A stretch of DNA of 64,000 nt, taken from contig CADAYD010000008.1 in the NCBI GenBank assembly GCA_902791985.1, positions 1-64,000 on the forward strand, given 5' to 3'. A program made the position numbers and the translations under genes. Shown piece after piece: positions 23,548-33,538 of this stretch. Below the pieces are notes generated by a model. That model was not told the origin of the DNA. It did no database searches and saw only the letters and a list, made by a program, of their open reading frames with translations. Position 1 is the first letter of the stretch. The number at the start of each line of letters is the position of its first letter. The stretch is from an uncultured bacterium (GTDB lineage: Bacteria > Cyanobacteriota > Vampirovibrionia > Gastranaerophilales > Gastranaerophilaceae).

Positions 23548-24233
23548 TATTCAGCCTCCTTTCTCATTGTAAAGGAGTCTATTGACGGTCTTGGAATGAA
23601 TGTATTATTGTTATTTATTTTTTTAACCTCATTATTAACTACGACAGGTTGATGAGGTTTCATAATCTCTTTGTCAATTTTATTTTTTTCATGCTCATTC
23701 ACTTTTTTGACAAAAATATTAGTCAGAAATTTAGTCAAAGGTGCATCAATTGCAAAATTGGTAAACATCATCACGCCGATTGATATAAAAGTTCCTATAG
23801 CAAATCGATAATGCTTTATACCTTTGATAGTTTTAACCAGAGGTTTTTTGAATTTAGGGGGAATTAGTAATATATCTGAAGCCTTTTTAATATTTTCAGT
23901 TTTAGTTAATGCATCAACAGCTTTTATTGAGTAATATCTAACCAAAAATCCTGTAGTAGTGCCTGCAATAATTTTGGCAACAGTCCTTGCTGCTGATACT
24001 TTTCTGGTTTCTTCGTCTACGTTTCTATTGTGTAAGTCTATAAACGGCTGGCTCATTAATGCCGTTACACCTAATATAACTCTGTTTTGGGGTGACGAAA
24101 TATGTTGTCCCGCCCATTTTATTCCGTCAATAATCTTGCCATCTTTAAGTGTTAAAGGCGGCAACTTATCAAAGACCCATTTTGTAGCTCTTTGACCATA
24201 ATTAAAAATCGGTTTTACGCCAAGGTTAGACAT
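23547..24233 (-). CDS. Membrane protein, unknown function (pair, first gene)
   Basis: This protein is 228 residues from ATG 24233; GTG at 24245 is possible and neither has a clear ribosome binding site. Hydrophobic stretches are VILGVTALMSQPF (about 52-64), TVAKIIAGTTTGFLV (about 84-98) and FAIGTFISIGVMMFTNFAID (about 144-163). The C-terminal 50 residues are polar, with an Asn run. No known family is recognised. It is coupled to the following membrane gene by a TAATG overlap. The function is unknown; a lineage-specific inner-membrane complex is possible. Confidence 0.6.
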   Translation of the reverse strand: MSNLGVKPIFNYGQRATKWVFDKLPPLTLKDGKIIDGIKWAGQHISSPQNRVILGVTALMSQPFIDLHNRNVDEETRKVSAARTVAKIIAGTTTGFLVRYYSIKAVDALTKTENIKKASDILLIPPKFKKPLVKTIKGIKHYRFAIGTFISIGVMMFTNFAIDAPLTKFLTNIFVKKVNEHEKNKIDKEIMKPHQPVVVNNEVKKINNNNTFIPRPSIDSFTMRKEAE

Positions 24234-24343
24234 ACACACATTCACCCACTATATAAACAAATTTGTTTGCAAAATGTTGCTAGATATTGTGCAGGGCATT
24301 AACAAAAATTTACAATATTGTGACTTTTTTAAAATTCTAAGAC

Positions 24344-25579
24344 TTATAATATAGCGCCTTTGGGCACAACAGTCACACCGCCTTCTGAGACGTGAAAGCC
24401 GCGTCTTAAATCATCTTCTTTATTGAACCCGATTTTTGTATGCGGGGGGATTACAACATTTTTATCAATAATAGCTTTTTTAATTTGTGAATATCTGCCG
24501 ACTTCAACATTTTCCATCAATATACTGTCAACAACGTTAGAATAACTATTAATTCTGACTTTAGGAGACAATACGCAGTGAGAAAGTCCACCTCCTGAAA
24601 TGATACAACCTTCTGATACCATAGAATTTGTAGCCATACCAACTCTGCCGTCTTCTTCCCAAACAAATTTTGCAGGAGGATAATTGTAATTAAATGTTCT
24701 TAATGGCCACTCTTTTGAATATAAATTTAGTTCAGGATTATATGAAAGCAAATCCATATTAGCCTGCCAATAAGCATCGATACTTCCGACATCTTTCCAA
24801 TAACCTTGCTCAGCTTTTGTCATTCCGGGAAAAGAGTTTTTAGCGAAATTATAAACATATATATTTTTACCCTCCCCTAAAAGCATAGGTATAACATTTT
24901 TCCCAAAATCGTGAGAGGAATTTTCATTAACCGCATCCCGATTTAATGCATCCAATAAAATTTCTTTATCAAAAATATAATTCCCCATAGAAGCCAGACA
25001 CATATTGGGATTCCCAGGGATGGATTTTGGTCTGTATTGAGGCTTTTCGACAAAATTAATTAAGCGCCAATTATCATCAACTTCCATAATCCCAAATTCT
25101 GACGCTTCTTCAATGGGAATAGGTATACCGGAAATTGATAAATCCGCATTCTTATCTTTGTGGAAATCAAGCATTTGATCAACATGCATTTTATAAATAT
25201 GATCTCCACCAAAAATACATACATAACGAGGGTCCTCATCTGTTATATGAAAAATATTTTGATAAATCGCATCCGCAGTACCTTTATACCAATCATTCCC
25301 TGTTCTCATTTGTGCCGGACAAAGATCAACATATTGGTTTAAAAACGGAGATAGAGTCCAACCTCTTGTTATATGTTTATTTAATGAGTCTGATTTATAT
25401 TGGGTCAAGACTTTAATCTTAAAAAATCCTGAATTGATAAAATTGTTTAGAACAAAATCAATGATTCTGTAACGTCCCCCAAAAGGAACTGCCGGCTTTG
25501 CTCTATCCTTTGTTAACGGATAAAGTCTTTTACCCTCACCGCCTGCCAAAATCATAACCAATGCATTGTCAATAGCCAT
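24344..25579 (-). CDS. glgC: Glucose-1-phosphate adenylyltransferase
   Basis: This 411-residue enzyme makes ADP-glucose for glycogen or starch-like polymer synthesis. The nucleotidyltransferase domain (about 1-270) begins with [16 protein letters not shown] and [17 protein letters not shown]. The catalytic and glucose-phosphate-binding segments FGGDHIYKM and NFVEKP are present. The C-terminal left-handed beta-helix (about 300-411) has hexapeptide-like repeats ([16 protein letters not shown]). No other glycogen gene is in the window. Confidence 0.93.
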   Translation of the reverse strand: MAIDNALVMILAGGEGKRLYPLTKDRAKPAVPFGGRYRIIDFVLNNFINSGFFKIKVLTQYKSDSLNKHITRGWTLSPFLNQYVDLCPAQMRTGNDWYKGTADAIYQNIFHITDEDPRYVCIFGGDHIYKMHVDQMLDFHKDKNADLSISGIPIPIEEASEFGIMEVDDNWRLINFVEKPQYRPKSIPGNPNMCLASMGNYIFDKEILLDALNRDAVNENSSHDFGKNVIPMLLGEGKNIYVYNFAKNSFPGMTKAEQGYWKDVGSIDAYWQANMDLLSYNPELNLYSKEWPLRTFNYNYPPAKFVWEEDGRVGMATNSMVSEGCIISGGGLSHCVLSPKVRINSYSNVVDSILMENVEVGRYSQIKKAIIDKNVVIPPHTKIGFNKEDDLRRGFHVSEGGVTVVPKGAIL

Positions 25580-25711
25580 ATAAAACCCTCATTCAAATAC
25601 CATTTTATTCTATAATAAAATATTTAAAACGTCATTAGCCCAAAATAATTAATTTTTGAAACTGTATAAATTTATCAAGAAGAGTTTCTGTCATTAACAT
25701 AGAGAAAAGTT

Positions 25712-25736
25712 AATTATCAAATAATATGACGATAAT
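25712..25736. repeat. 25-bp inverted-repeat motif, copy 1
   Basis: Matches 56508-56532 with one mismatch. ATTATC and GATAAT form inverted ends around a 12-nt core. It lies upstream of the GNAT gene promoter, and the second copy lies upstream of the OmpH-like gene. Confidence 0.6.
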
Positions 25737-25795
25737 TCAGAATATGCATATATTGACTATTACAAAATTTAGCAACTGCAAAACATAAACCAACC

Positions 25796-25824
25796 TTGCA
25801 ACAAATAAAAAATAAGTCTATAAT
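25796..25824 (+). promoter_or_regulatory. Promoter of the GNAT gene (probably leaderless)
   Basis: TTGCAA (25796-25801), a 17-bp spacer and a perfect TATAAT (25819-25824). Only six bases separate the -10 box from the ATG at 25831, so transcription should start at or next to the start codon. Confidence 0.8.
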
Positions 25825-25830
25825 GTGGAT

Positions 25831-26805
25831 ATGGTTGCGATAAGAAGATTAAATTGTTTTGATTATCCTAAATTAAAAAAACTCATTTCATATCTTTGTA
25901 ATGATGATAGTGATATTTTGGCAAAAAATCTTATAAGTGAATCTTTGGAAATAATAAATGCAATGCTGCCTCTATCGCTAAAGTTTCGCTCAGAGTCTTT
26001 TATATTAATCGAAAATAAAGAAATTCTCGGATTAATTACTGCGGTTTGTACATCCGGAAACCCATATAAGATAAATATAACAAGATTAATTTTTAAAGAA
26101 AATCGTTACGAAATCGGTAAACAACTTGTCGATTTTCTTATTCAAAAATTGGGGTCAAAAGGAGCAAATACATTCACTGTTTTAATCGATGAATGTCACA
26201 ATGAACTTTTCGATTTATTTATAAATGGTTGCGGTTTCAGACAATGTTCATCTGAAACACTTTGGAAAATTGAAAGACCTAAACCGGAAAAAAATAATTT
26301 AAGTTTCCGATATGCACAAAATTCAGATTCTCAAAATATTGCTCAATTATTTAATTCTGAATTGATAAATATTTATCAACCATCACTTCTAAGAAATCCA
26401 AAAGAATTTTGCACGCCATTTTTTGAGGGATTTACAAAGTTCTACAAAACAAGATACGTTTTTGAAGAAGCAAATAAAATTTTAGGGTATTTTTCAATTA
26501 CAACTGAAGACAATCTTAATTACATTCTGGACATAACAACAAATAGCGCATATGAACTTGAATACGAAAAAATTATAAATTACTTGCTTTGTGATATTGC
26601 AAGAAAAAAGCATGCTTTTTATCCGATAATTAAACAAAAAAAATACACAAAAAATTCCCAACGACTGGAAAATTATTTAAAATCAAAAAATTATGAACCT
26701 ATACAAACTCGACATATTTTAGTAAAAGATTTTTACAGACCAATTAAAGAAGAATCCCCAAATTGGAATGTATTTATACTTGGAGAAAGCCAAATATCCA
26801 GATAA
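25831..26805 (+). CDS. GNAT-family N-acetyltransferase-like protein
   Basis: This protein is about 324 residues. The N-terminal half looks like a GNAT fold (SFILIENKEILGLITAV, then LIFKENRYEIGKQLVDFLI, then CGFRQCSSETLWKI). The second half (about 155-320) may be another degenerate GNAT repeat (RYAQNSDSQNIAQLF, ILGYFSITTEDNLNYIL). The acetyl-CoA-binding Q/RxxGxG/A loop is poorly conserved, so activity is uncertain. No Shine-Dalgarno is present, consistent with leaderless translation from the promoter just upstream. A GTG at 25825 is an alternative start. Confidence 0.6.
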   Translation: MVAIRRLNCFDYPKLKKLISYLCNDDSDILAKNLISESLEIINAMLPLSLKFRSESFILIENKEILGLITAVCTSGNPYKINITRLIFKENRYEIGKQLVDFLIQKLGSKGANTFTVLIDECHNELFDLFINGCGFRQCSSETLWKIERPKPEKNNLSFRYAQNSDSQNIAQLFNSELINIYQPSLLRNPKEFCTPFFEGFTKFYKTRYVFEEANKILGYFSITTEDNLNYILDITTNSAYELEYEKIINYLLCDIARKKHAFYPIIKQKKYTKNSQRLENYLKSKNYEPIQTRHILVKDFYRPIKEESPNWNVFILGESQISR

Positions 26806-26896
26806 ATTCACAACAAACTTCTGCGTTTTGAACAAACGTAGAAATTACACTAAATATCTCACAGACTAACCTTCTAACAAAAAACCATTAATTTCT
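26806..26896. other. Short intergenic segment
   Basis: Holds a hairpin (TTCTGCGTTT/AAACGTAGAA around TGAAC, about 26818-26842) just past the GNAT gene, without a T-run. Nothing else is visible. Confidence 0.4.
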
Positions 26897-26989
26897 TTAT
26901 CCTTCTGCTGTCAATTCATCCCATATACTTGGCACTACAATCAATGCAGTATAAACAATGAATCCAAACAGAATCAAGTTGATAGCCAT
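26897..26989 (-). CDS. 30-residue membrane peptide
   Basis: An ATG at 26989 is preceded by AAAGGAGG at ideal spacing, the strongest ribosome binding site in the window. The product (starting MAINLILFGFIVYTAL) is one hydrophobic helix, residues 4-20, ending in acidic DELTAEG and a TAA stop. Single-helix peptides of this size include small subunits of membrane complexes. There is a vague resemblance to small photosystem peptides such as PsbZ ends, but it is too short to claim. It lies alone between the GNAT gene and clpB. Confidence 0.6.
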   Translation of the reverse strand: MAINLILFGFIVYTALIVVPSIWDELTAEG

Positions 26990-27101
26990 GATAACCTCCT
27001 TTGGTTTATCGCCATCATTTGAATAATTTTTCAATCATCCATGCATATTAATCCCAAAATTTGAATAAAAATAACAACAAATTTTGAAATTTTGCATATA
27101 C

Positions 27102-29699
27102 CTATTTATTGAACACTAATTTATCATTATTTAATTCGATTTTTATGGTATCACCTTTTGAAAATTCTTGCGCTAAGATTTTTTTAGATAAAGGATTTTC
27201 AACTAATTGACGAATAACACGTTTCAACGGTCTTGCCCCATAAACAGGATTAAATCCTTGAGTAGCCAAAAATTCTTTTGCGTCAGCACTAATTTCAAAA
27301 GTTAATTCCTGATCTTTTAAGAGTTTTCTCAAATAATCCATTTGAATATCTACAATTGCACTCAATTGTTCCAAATTCAGGGCTTTGAAGAATATCGTTT
27401 CATCGATTCTGTTTAAAAACTCCGGTTTAAATTTTTGTCTTAAAACTTCAAGAACCTTATCTTTGGTATCATTAAATTTATCCGCTGAAATCATTGAATT
27501 AAGTGTATTTTCAAGGATAATATCACTACCAATGTTACTTGTCATAATAATCAGCGTATTTTTAAAGTCAATCGTTCTGCCTTTTGAATCAGTCAAACGC
27601 CCGTCATCAAAGATTTGGAGCATAATATTAAAGACATCAGGATGTGCTTTTTCAATTTCATCAAAAAGAACAACCGAATATGGTTTACGTCTTACTGCTT
27701 CTGTTAATTGCCCGCCTTCTTCATAACCAACGTATCCCGGAGGCGCACCTACCAAGCGTGCGACATTGTGTTTTTCCATATATTCGGACATATCAATACG
27801 AATAAGAGCATCTTCATCATTGAACATGAATTCTGCAAGAGATTTTGCAAGTTCGGTCTTACCAACACCCGTCGGGCCAAGAAATAGAAAAGTTCCTATA
27901 GGACGTTTTGGATCTTTTAACCCGGAACGAGCACGACGTATGGCATCAGACACCGTATCAACAGCCTCATCCTGACCAACAAGTCGTTTGTGCAAAACAT
28001 CTTCCATATGCAAAAGTTTTTCCATTTCGGACTCAACAAGTTTATTAACCGGAATACCGGTCCATTTTGAAACAACTTCATCAATGTCTGAAGCTTCAAC
28101 TTCTTCTTTAAGGAGTTTATTTTCAACTCTTTCTTTATTTTCGTAAGCATTTAACTGCTTTTGGAGCTCAAGAAGTTTGCCGTATTTGAGTTCTGCGGCA
28201 CGTTGCAAATCCATATTGCGTTCTGCTTCTTCAATTTGGTTATTAACCTGATTTATTTGGTCTTTAATATCGGTTTCGGAAGTAATTGAAGATTTTTCTT
28301 TTTCCCACTGAGTTTGTAAAACGTCAATTTTACTTTGCAAATCAGCAACTTTTTTATTTATTTCTTCAATTTTTGCTCTTGATTCGTCGCTCTCTTCTTT
28401 TTTTAATGCTTCACGTTCGATTTCTAATTGCATTTTCTGACGTGTCATAGAATCAATTTCTTCCGGCATTGAATCAATTTGAATACGCAAAGAACTTGCC
28501 GCTTCATCGATTAAATCAATGGCTTTATCCGGCAGAAATCTGTCTGTGATATATCTGTCAGAAAGTTTCGCTGCCTCAACAATTGCGCTATCTAATATTC
28601 TGATACCATGATGAACTTCATATTTTTCTTTCAGTCCTCTTAAAATACTTATGGTATCTTCAACAGAAGGTTCATCAACCATTACGGGTTGAAAACGTCT
28701 TTCAAGCGCAGGATCTTTCTCGATATATTTTCTGTATTCATTAATAGTAGTTGCACCAATTGTTCTTAAAACTCCTCTGGCAAGCATTGGTTTTAAAAGG
28801 TTCCCTGCATCCATTGAACCTTCAGTTGCACCTGCACCAACTACAGTGTGAAGTTCGTCGATAAACATAACAATTTCACCGTTGGAATCTTCAACTTCTT
28901 TGAGTACGGCTTTTAAACGTTCTTCAAATTCTCCTCTGTATTTTGCACCTGCAACGAGCGCGCCCAAATCAAGGGAAATGAGTTTAACATCTTTTAGACT
29001 TTCAGGAACATCCCCGCGAACAATTCTTTGTGCAAGTCCTTCAATAATAGCGGTTTTACCAACCCCCGGTTCACCAATTAAAACAGGGTTATTTTTTGTT
29101 CTGCGGTTTAATACCTGCATAATTCTACGCACTTCTTCATCTCTCCCAATGACAGGATCTAATTTCCCTTTGCGAGCCATTTCTGTCAAATCGGTTGAAT
29201 ATTTTTCAAGTGCCTTCATATTTTCTTCTGCATTTTTACTATCCACTTTTTTATTACCTCTTATTTTTTTCATAGCATTTAAAATTTTTGATGAATTTAC
29301 CCCGAAATTTTCAAGTAAATTCTTAATATTTGAGTTTTCAAGATTTGCCATAGCAAGCAAAATTGCTTCTATCCCGACAAATTGATCTTTAATCTTTTCG
29401 CTCTCGGAAATAGCAAGCTCTAATAATCGGCCTGTATCTGTTGATAAGTATATTCCTTGCGGATTAACTGGAGTTGAAAGCTTCGGTAAGGATTCAACCC
29501 GCTCAACAACCTTATTAATAAAATTTTGGTTTAATAATTTCAATTCCGTAAGGTAATCTTTAATTATTCCGTTATCCTTTATCATGGCAAGCATAATGTG
29601 CTCCGGCTCAATTTGAGAATTTTTGTGAGCACTCATCAACGCACTTGCCGATGATAAAATTTCCTGAGAATAGTTCGTAAACTTATCAAAATCTAACAT
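27102..29699 (-). CDS. clpB: ATP-dependent disaggregase ClpB
   Basis: This protein is about 865 residues. Hsp100 disaggregase works with DnaK to rescue aggregated proteins. An N-terminal Clp repeat domain (about 1-145) precedes AAA-1 with Walker A GEPGVGKT (about 205) and Walker B MFIDELHT. The long coiled-coil M-domain (about 395-520) separates it from AAA-2 with GPTGVGKT (about 605) and a C-terminal D2 domain. The presence of the M-domain separates it from ClpC. ATG 29699 is preferred because GGAG precedes it at good spacing. The ATG 15 bp further upstream has none. Confidence 0.95.
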   Translation of the reverse strand: MLDFDKFTNYSQEILSSASALMSAHKNSQIEPEHIMLAMIKDNGIIKDYLTELKLLNQNFINKVVERVESLPKLSTPVNPQGIYLSTDTGRLLELAISESEKIKDQFVGIEAILLAMANLENSNIKNLLENFGVNSSKILNAMKKIRGNKKVDSKNAEENMKALEKYSTDLTEMARKGKLDPVIGRDEEVRRIMQVLNRRTKNNPVLIGEPGVGKTAIIEGLAQRIVRGDVPESLKDVKLISLDLGALVAGAKYRGEFEERLKAVLKEVEDSNGEIVMFIDELHTVVGAGATEGSMDAGNLLKPMLARGVLRTIGATTINEYRKYIEKDPALERRFQPVMVDEPSVEDTISILRGLKEKYEVHHGIRILDSAIVEAAKLSDRYITDRFLPDKAIDLIDEAASSLRIQIDSMPEEIDSMTRQKMQLEIEREALKKEESDESRAKIEEINKKVADLQSKIDVLQTQWEKEKSSITSETDIKDQINQVNNQIEEAERNMDLQRAAELKYGKLLELQKQLNAYENKERVENKLLKEEVEASDIDEVVSKWTGIPVNKLVESEMEKLLHMEDVLHKRLVGQDEAVDTVSDAIRRARSGLKDPKRPIGTFLFLGPTGVGKTELAKSLAEFMFNDEDALIRIDMSEYMEKHNVARLVGAPPGYVGYEEGGQLTEAVRRKPYSVVLFDEIEKAHPDVFNIMLQIFDDGRLTDSKGRTIDFKNTLIIMTSNIGSDIILENTLNSMISADKFNDTKDKVLEVLRQKFKPEFLNRIDETIFFKALNLEQLSAIVDIQMDYLRKLLKDQELTFEISADAKEFLATQGFNPVYGARPLKRVIRQLVENPLSKKILAQEFSKGDTIKIELNNDKLVFNK

Positions 29700-29812
29700 A
29701 TTAATAAACTCCATTTGTAAGATTATTTTATACTTAATCTATATTATCAGTTTAACGTTATTTTTTGAAAAGTCATATTTTTTTAACTTTTTTTTAAGAT
29801 TTGAAATTTTTA

Positions 29813-30883
29813 TTAAAACAAGCACTGCTGATTTGAATTTATCATTTTATAACCAAGATGCCTGTATGTTTCAGGGGTAACCTTTCTACCTCTGGGGGTA
29901 CGTTGCAAAAGTCCGCACTGCAAAAGATAAGGTTCGCACACATCCTCAAGCGTTCTTGAATCCTCCCCTATCGCTGCACTGATAGTTTCTATACCGACTG
30001 GGCCGCCGTCATATTTTTCGATAATAAGTTTTAACAGATTTCTGTCAGTATTATCAAGCCCAAACTCATCAATTTCAAGAATATCAAGCGAACTGTTTGC
30101 GATATCTTCATTAATTTTGCCGTTATTTTTAACTATCGCATAATCACTAACTCTTTTTATAAGCCTGTTTGCAATACGTGGGGTACCGCGTGAGCGCTTA
30201 GCAATAGCGTAAGCAGATTTTTCATCAATTTCAATATCTAAAAGTTTTGCAGTTCTTTTAATAACCTTGGAAAGTTCTTCAGGAGTATAAAATTCAAGCC
30301 TGTGGACTATCCCGAATCTGTCCCGCAATGGACCTGAAAGCTCCCCTGCCTTTGTAGTCGCACCAATAAGTGTAAATTTTGGCAAAGGTATACGCAAAGT
30401 TTTGACTGTCTGCGACTTTCCTGTTGTCATATCAAGATAAAAATCCTCCATCGCAGGATATAATATTTCTTCTGCGACCTTATTGAGCCGATGGATTTCG
30501 TCGATAAATAAAATTTGATTTTCTTCTAACGACATCAAAATTCCTATAATATCACGCGGTCTTTCAAGTGCAGGTGCAGAAGTAATTTTGACAGGCACTC
30601 CCATTTCGTTGCCGATAACCCCTGCAAGAGTAGTTTTACCAAGCCCGGGAGGCCCATAAAACAAAATATGGTCAAGCGCCTTTTCTCTTTTCTTTGATGC
30701 TTCAATAGTGATTTTTAAATGCTTTAACAAATTACTCTGCCCGATATAAGATTTAAAATCTTTAGGGCGGATACTGTTTTCAAACGCTCTGTCGTTATCA
30801 TTTGCATCTGTCTTTACAACAGGATTTTTCTTTTCCTGAGTTTTTACATTAATAAAATCATTATCATCAGAAATTATACTCAA
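29813..30883 (-). CDS. ruvB: Holliday junction branch-migration ATPase RuvB
   Basis: This 356-residue hexameric motor pairs with RuvA to move Holliday junctions. Walker A is GPPGLGKT (77-84), Walker B FIDEIHRL (127-134), and sensor I GATTKAGELSGPLRDRFG. The C-terminal winged-helix (about 275-350) has GGPVGIETISAAIGEDSRTL. A non-conserved N-terminal extension of about 30 residues precedes the core. No ruvA or ruvC is adjacent. Confidence 0.96.
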   Translation of the reverse strand: MSIISDDNDFINVKTQEKKNPVVKTDANDNDRAFENSIRPKDFKSYIGQSNLLKHLKITIEASKKREKALDHILFYGPPGLGKTTLAGVIGNEMGVPVKITSAPALERPRDIIGILMSLEENQILFIDEIHRLNKVAEEILYPAMEDFYLDMTTGKSQTVKTLRIPLPKFTLIGATTKAGELSGPLRDRFGIVHRLEFYTPEELSKVIKRTAKLLDIEIDEKSAYAIAKRSRGTPRIANRLIKRVSDYAIVKNNGKINEDIANSSLDILEIDEFGLDNTDRNLLKLIIEKYDGGPVGIETISAAIGEDSRTLEDVCEPYLLQCGLLQRTPRGRKVTPETYRHLGYKMINSNQQCLF

Positions 30884-30985
30884 AATTGTACTCCCTTAAA
30901 ACAATAATAGCACAAGTTTTAAGATACATCAAATTGACAAAAAACAGAAAATAATATAAATTTATAAGGTAATTAGGAGGTATAT

Positions 30986-31243
30986 ATGGAAGAAAAACAA
31001 TTTAATACGGAATGGCTCGCAACATTTCTGTTTTGTTTATTACTCGGAGTGTTCGGGGCACACAGATTTTATACAGGAAAGACAGGTTCTGCATGCGCAA
31101 TGCTTTTAATAACTTTACTTCTTGGATGGGTATTTGGTCTTGGAGTTTTTATATCAAGCACATGGGCATTAGTTGACTTGATTTTAATCGCTTGTGCAAA
31201 GTTCCCGGACAAAGATGGTAAACCTATTACTTGGACAGTGTAA
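30986..31243 (+). CDS. TM2-domain membrane protein
   Basis: This 85-residue protein has a TM2 domain: two membrane helices (about 9-26 and 35-62), with GVFGAHRFYTGKTGSACAML between the first helix and the turn. The DLILIA segment is the conserved end of the domain. TM2 proteins are common in bacteria and their role is unknown. The ATG has AGGAGG upstream. Confidence 0.85.
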   Translation: MEEKQFNTEWLATFLFCLLLGVFGAHRFYTGKTGSACAMLLITLLLGWVFGLGVFISSTWALVDLILIACAKFPDKDGKPITWTV

Positions 31244-31386
31244 TATTATAACAATTTATTATATGCTAGGCTCTTCATTTTAACTATTTTTATAAACAAA
31301 TATTACAAAATTAATCATGATTAAGCAATTTTGAGTAGATTATATATTTTATATATATAGTATATAAAAAGAAAGGAGTGCTTAAG

Positions 31387-31719
31387 ATGAGTGGAGGACC
31401 AAGACCTGCAAGAGCCGTTAGAAACAGGGCTATTAGAAGGGCAATGGAAAAAAGACAACAAACTAATAGCACACACAAAAAACCAACTCAAGCAGAACAA
31501 GCAAATGATTATATTCAACAATATTATCAGGACCTAGCAAAAGCGAGAGAGCAAAATCGTGCTTGGCTGGAAGAAGGAGTCGGGAATCAAACAGAAATTG
31601 AGGTTGAAGCAACTGAATGGATAAAGCGGCAAATCAAAGGAGAACGCCGGTCTTTTACTCAAGCAGAAATTGATGCTGTAATACGCGAAGCAAGAGAAAA
31701 TACACCCAGAGCTTGGTGA
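31387..31719 (+). CDS. Small basic/charged hypothetical protein
   Basis: This protein is 110 residues from ATG 31387, preceded by AAAGGAG; an upstream GTG at 31378 is less likely. The first 40 residues are very basic (RPARAVRNRAIRRAMEKR), and the rest is helical with charged residues (AREQNRAWLEEG, TEWIKRQIKGER). No domain is recognised. A strong terminator follows 12 bp after the stop. Nucleic-acid binding is plausible for the basic N-terminus but is not shown. Confidence 0.55.
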   Translation: MSGGPRPARAVRNRAIRRAMEKRQQTNSTHKKPTQAEQANDYIQQYYQDLAKAREQNRAWLEEGVGNQTEIEVEATEWIKRQIKGERRSFTQAEIDAVIREARENTPRAW

Positions 31720-31731
31720 AATTTTATATAG

Positions 31732-31763
31732 AAAAAGCGGTTCGCATTGCGAACCGCTTTTTT
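31732..31763 (+). terminator. Strong rho-independent terminator
   Basis: AAAAAGCGGTTCGC pairs with GCGAACCGCTTTTT around ATT, followed by T's. Confidence 0.9.
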
Positions 31764-31852
31764 ATTTTACATTCAAACTTTTAGTAAGATTATATATTAT
31801 TTCAAGTTTTTACGCTAAAATACGAAATTGGGACTTCCAAAAGTGTATCGAC

Positions 31853-31885
31853 AAAAAAGAACCGAGTAAATTCTCGGTTCTTTTT
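31853..31885 (-). terminator. Terminator of the ribosomal-protein operon
   Basis: AAAAAGAACCGAG pairs with CTCGGTTCTTTTT around a 6-nt loop, T-rich on both sides. It lies 18 bp past the rpsI stop. Confidence 0.9.
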
Positions 31886-31902
31886 GTATATATGTGAAAA
31901 GA

Positions 31903-32304
31903 TTAACGTTTAGAGAATTGGAATCTCTTACGTGCTCTTTTTCTACCGTATTTCTTACGTTCTTTTACGCGTGGGTCTCTTGTTAATAAACCTTCTGCCT
32001 TTAGAACGTTTCTGTATTCTTCATTTGCTTTAAGTAAAGCTCTTGAGATACCGTGCTTGATAGCACCGCACTGAGCAACAACACCGCCGCCTACTGCTTT
32101 TACTCTAACATCATATCTGTCTTGAGTTTCAGTTAAAACTAACGGGCGATAAACCAACATTTCAATAGCAGGTCTGTTGCCAATGTAGTTTTTCAATGTT
32201 TTGCCGTTTACAAAGATTCTGCCTGAACCTTTTACCAATTTAACAACAGCAATGGAGGTCTTTCTTCTGCCTGTAGCCATTATAATATCTTTATTATCTG
32301 CCAT
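31903..32304 (-). CDS. rpsI: 30S ribosomal protein S9
   Basis: This 133-residue S9 has a C-terminal basic tail ending [14 protein letters not shown], which reaches the decoding site. The core has [19 protein letters not shown] near the start and [22 protein letters not shown]. Its ATG overlaps the rplM stop by one base, so they are coupled. It is the last gene of the operon and is followed by a strong terminator. Confidence 0.97.
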   Translation of the reverse strand: MADNKDIIMATGRRKTSIAVVKLVKGSGRIFVNGKTLKNYIGNRPAIEMLVYRPLVLTETQDRYDVRVKAVGGGVVAQCGAIKHGISRALLKANEEYRNVLKAEGLLTRDPRVKERKKYGRKRARKRFQFSKR

Positions 32305-32741
32305 TATTTAGCCTCCTTCGGTAATACAACCGGTTTTTGTGCCGCATGCGGATGTTCGGATCCTACATATACCTTTAATTTGTTAAACTGTTCAGCACCC
32401 AAAGTATTGTGTTGCAACATACCGCGAACAGCATGTTCAATAACAATTCTTGGGTCTTTTTCCATAACTTCTTTGAAAGAAGCAGTCTTTAAACCTCCCG
32501 GATAACCGGTGTGATGTAAATAAATTTTATCAGTTTCTTTTTTACCTGACACAACAACCTTATCAGCATTGATTACGATTACAAAATCGCCTGTATCAAC
32601 GTTTGGAGTGTATTCAGGTTTATTTTTACCTCTCAAAATGTCTGCAACACGAACTGCAAGACGACCTAGAATTTCGCCTTCAGCATCGATTACATACCAT
32701 TTTCTTTCGACTTCAAGAGGTTTTGCTGAATATGTTTTCAT
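32304..32741 (-). CDS. rplM: 50S ribosomal protein L13
   Basis: This 145-residue L13 contains [20 protein letters not shown] and [16 protein letters not shown]. The [20 protein letters not shown] stretch near the end completes the family pattern. It lies between truA and rpsI, the order commonly seen in cyanobacteria-like operons. The start is ATG at 32741 with GGAGAA upstream. Confidence 0.97.
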   Translation of the reverse strand: MKTYSAKPLEVERKWYVIDAEGEILGRLAVRVADILRGKNKPEYTPNVDTGDFVIVINADKVVVSGKKETDKIYLHHTGYPGGLKTASFKEVMEKDPRIVIEHAVRGMLQHNTLGAEQFNKLKVYVGSEHPHAAQKPVVLPKEAK

Positions 32742-32763
32742 ATTGCATTTTCTCCATTATGTT

Positions 32764-33531
32764 TTAGTATGTTACTTCCATTAATGTCAATCCGTAAGGA
32801 CTGACTGTTTGACCTGCCTTACGGCGGTCACACGCCTCAAGAACCCTTAACATATGTTCGGGTTCAAGATTATGCCCTTCTATTTCAAGAAGTGTTCCGA
32901 CAATCGTTCTTACCATATTGTATAAAAACCTGTTTCCTACAATATCAATAATCACTCGGTCACCAAGTTTCTGAACCTTGGCTCTTTCTATAAAACAGAC
33001 TTTGCTTGGGTTTAGCGTTCCGGAACCTTTAAAACTTGAAAAATCATGTTCCCCGAGCAGATAATTCAAGGAGTTTTGCATCCTCTTTTCATCCGTTGGG
33101 TACTTCACCCGCATCAAAGCACCATCAAATGCGTTTTTACATTTTCTGTTTATAAACTCAAATCTGTAATGACGCCTTTTAGCACTTTTTTGAGCGTGAA
33201 AATTACTTTCCACTTGTCTTAAATCACTGACCGAGATATCATCAGGCAAAATTTCGTTTAATTGATAGACAAATTTTGAAGCAACAATATCTTTGTCTGT
33301 ATCAAAATGAACGACCTGCCCGAAAGAATTTACACCTCTGTCAGTTCTACCGGAAAAGATTGTTTTAAACTGTCGGTTATTATTTTCGGGATTCCCGAAT
33401 ATCAATGTACTGAGTGCCTTCTCAAGTTCTCCTTGTATAGTCGGTTCTTTTATCGGTTCACCGTTTTTGAATTGAATCTGGCTTCCCGCATAATTTTTGC
33501 CAATATACTGAACTTTTAAAGCGTATCGCAT
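32764..33531 (-). CDS. truA: tRNA pseudouridine(38-40) synthase TruA
   Basis: This 255-residue enzyme isomerises uridines 38-40 in the anticodon arm. The catalytic aspartate is in FSGRTDRGVNSFGQVVHF (about residue 64). RYALKVQYIGKNYAGSQ at the N-terminus and FLYNMVRTIVGTLLEIEG towards the C-terminus are family landmarks. It lies 7 bp after rplQ, so it is in the operon. Confidence 0.95.
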   Translation of the reverse strand: MRYALKVQYIGKNYAGSQIQFKNGEPIKEPTIQGELEKALSTLIFGNPENNNRQFKTIFSGRTDRGVNSFGQVVHFDTDKDIVASKFVYQLNEILPDDISVSDLRQVESNFHAQKSAKRRHYRFEFINRKCKNAFDGALMRVKYPTDEKRMQNSLNYLLGEHDFSSFKGSGTLNPSKVCFIERAKVQKLGDRVIIDIVGNRFLYNMVRTIVGTLLEIEGHNLEPEHMLRVLEACDRRKAGQTVSPYGLTLMEVTY

Positions 33532-33538
33532 TGTGAAA

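Noticed and set aside
26897-26989. Assignment of the 30-residue peptide as a photosystem subunit
   Set aside because: The resemblance to PsbZ-like ends is only a hydrophobic helix plus a few residues, and no photosynthesis gene is present.
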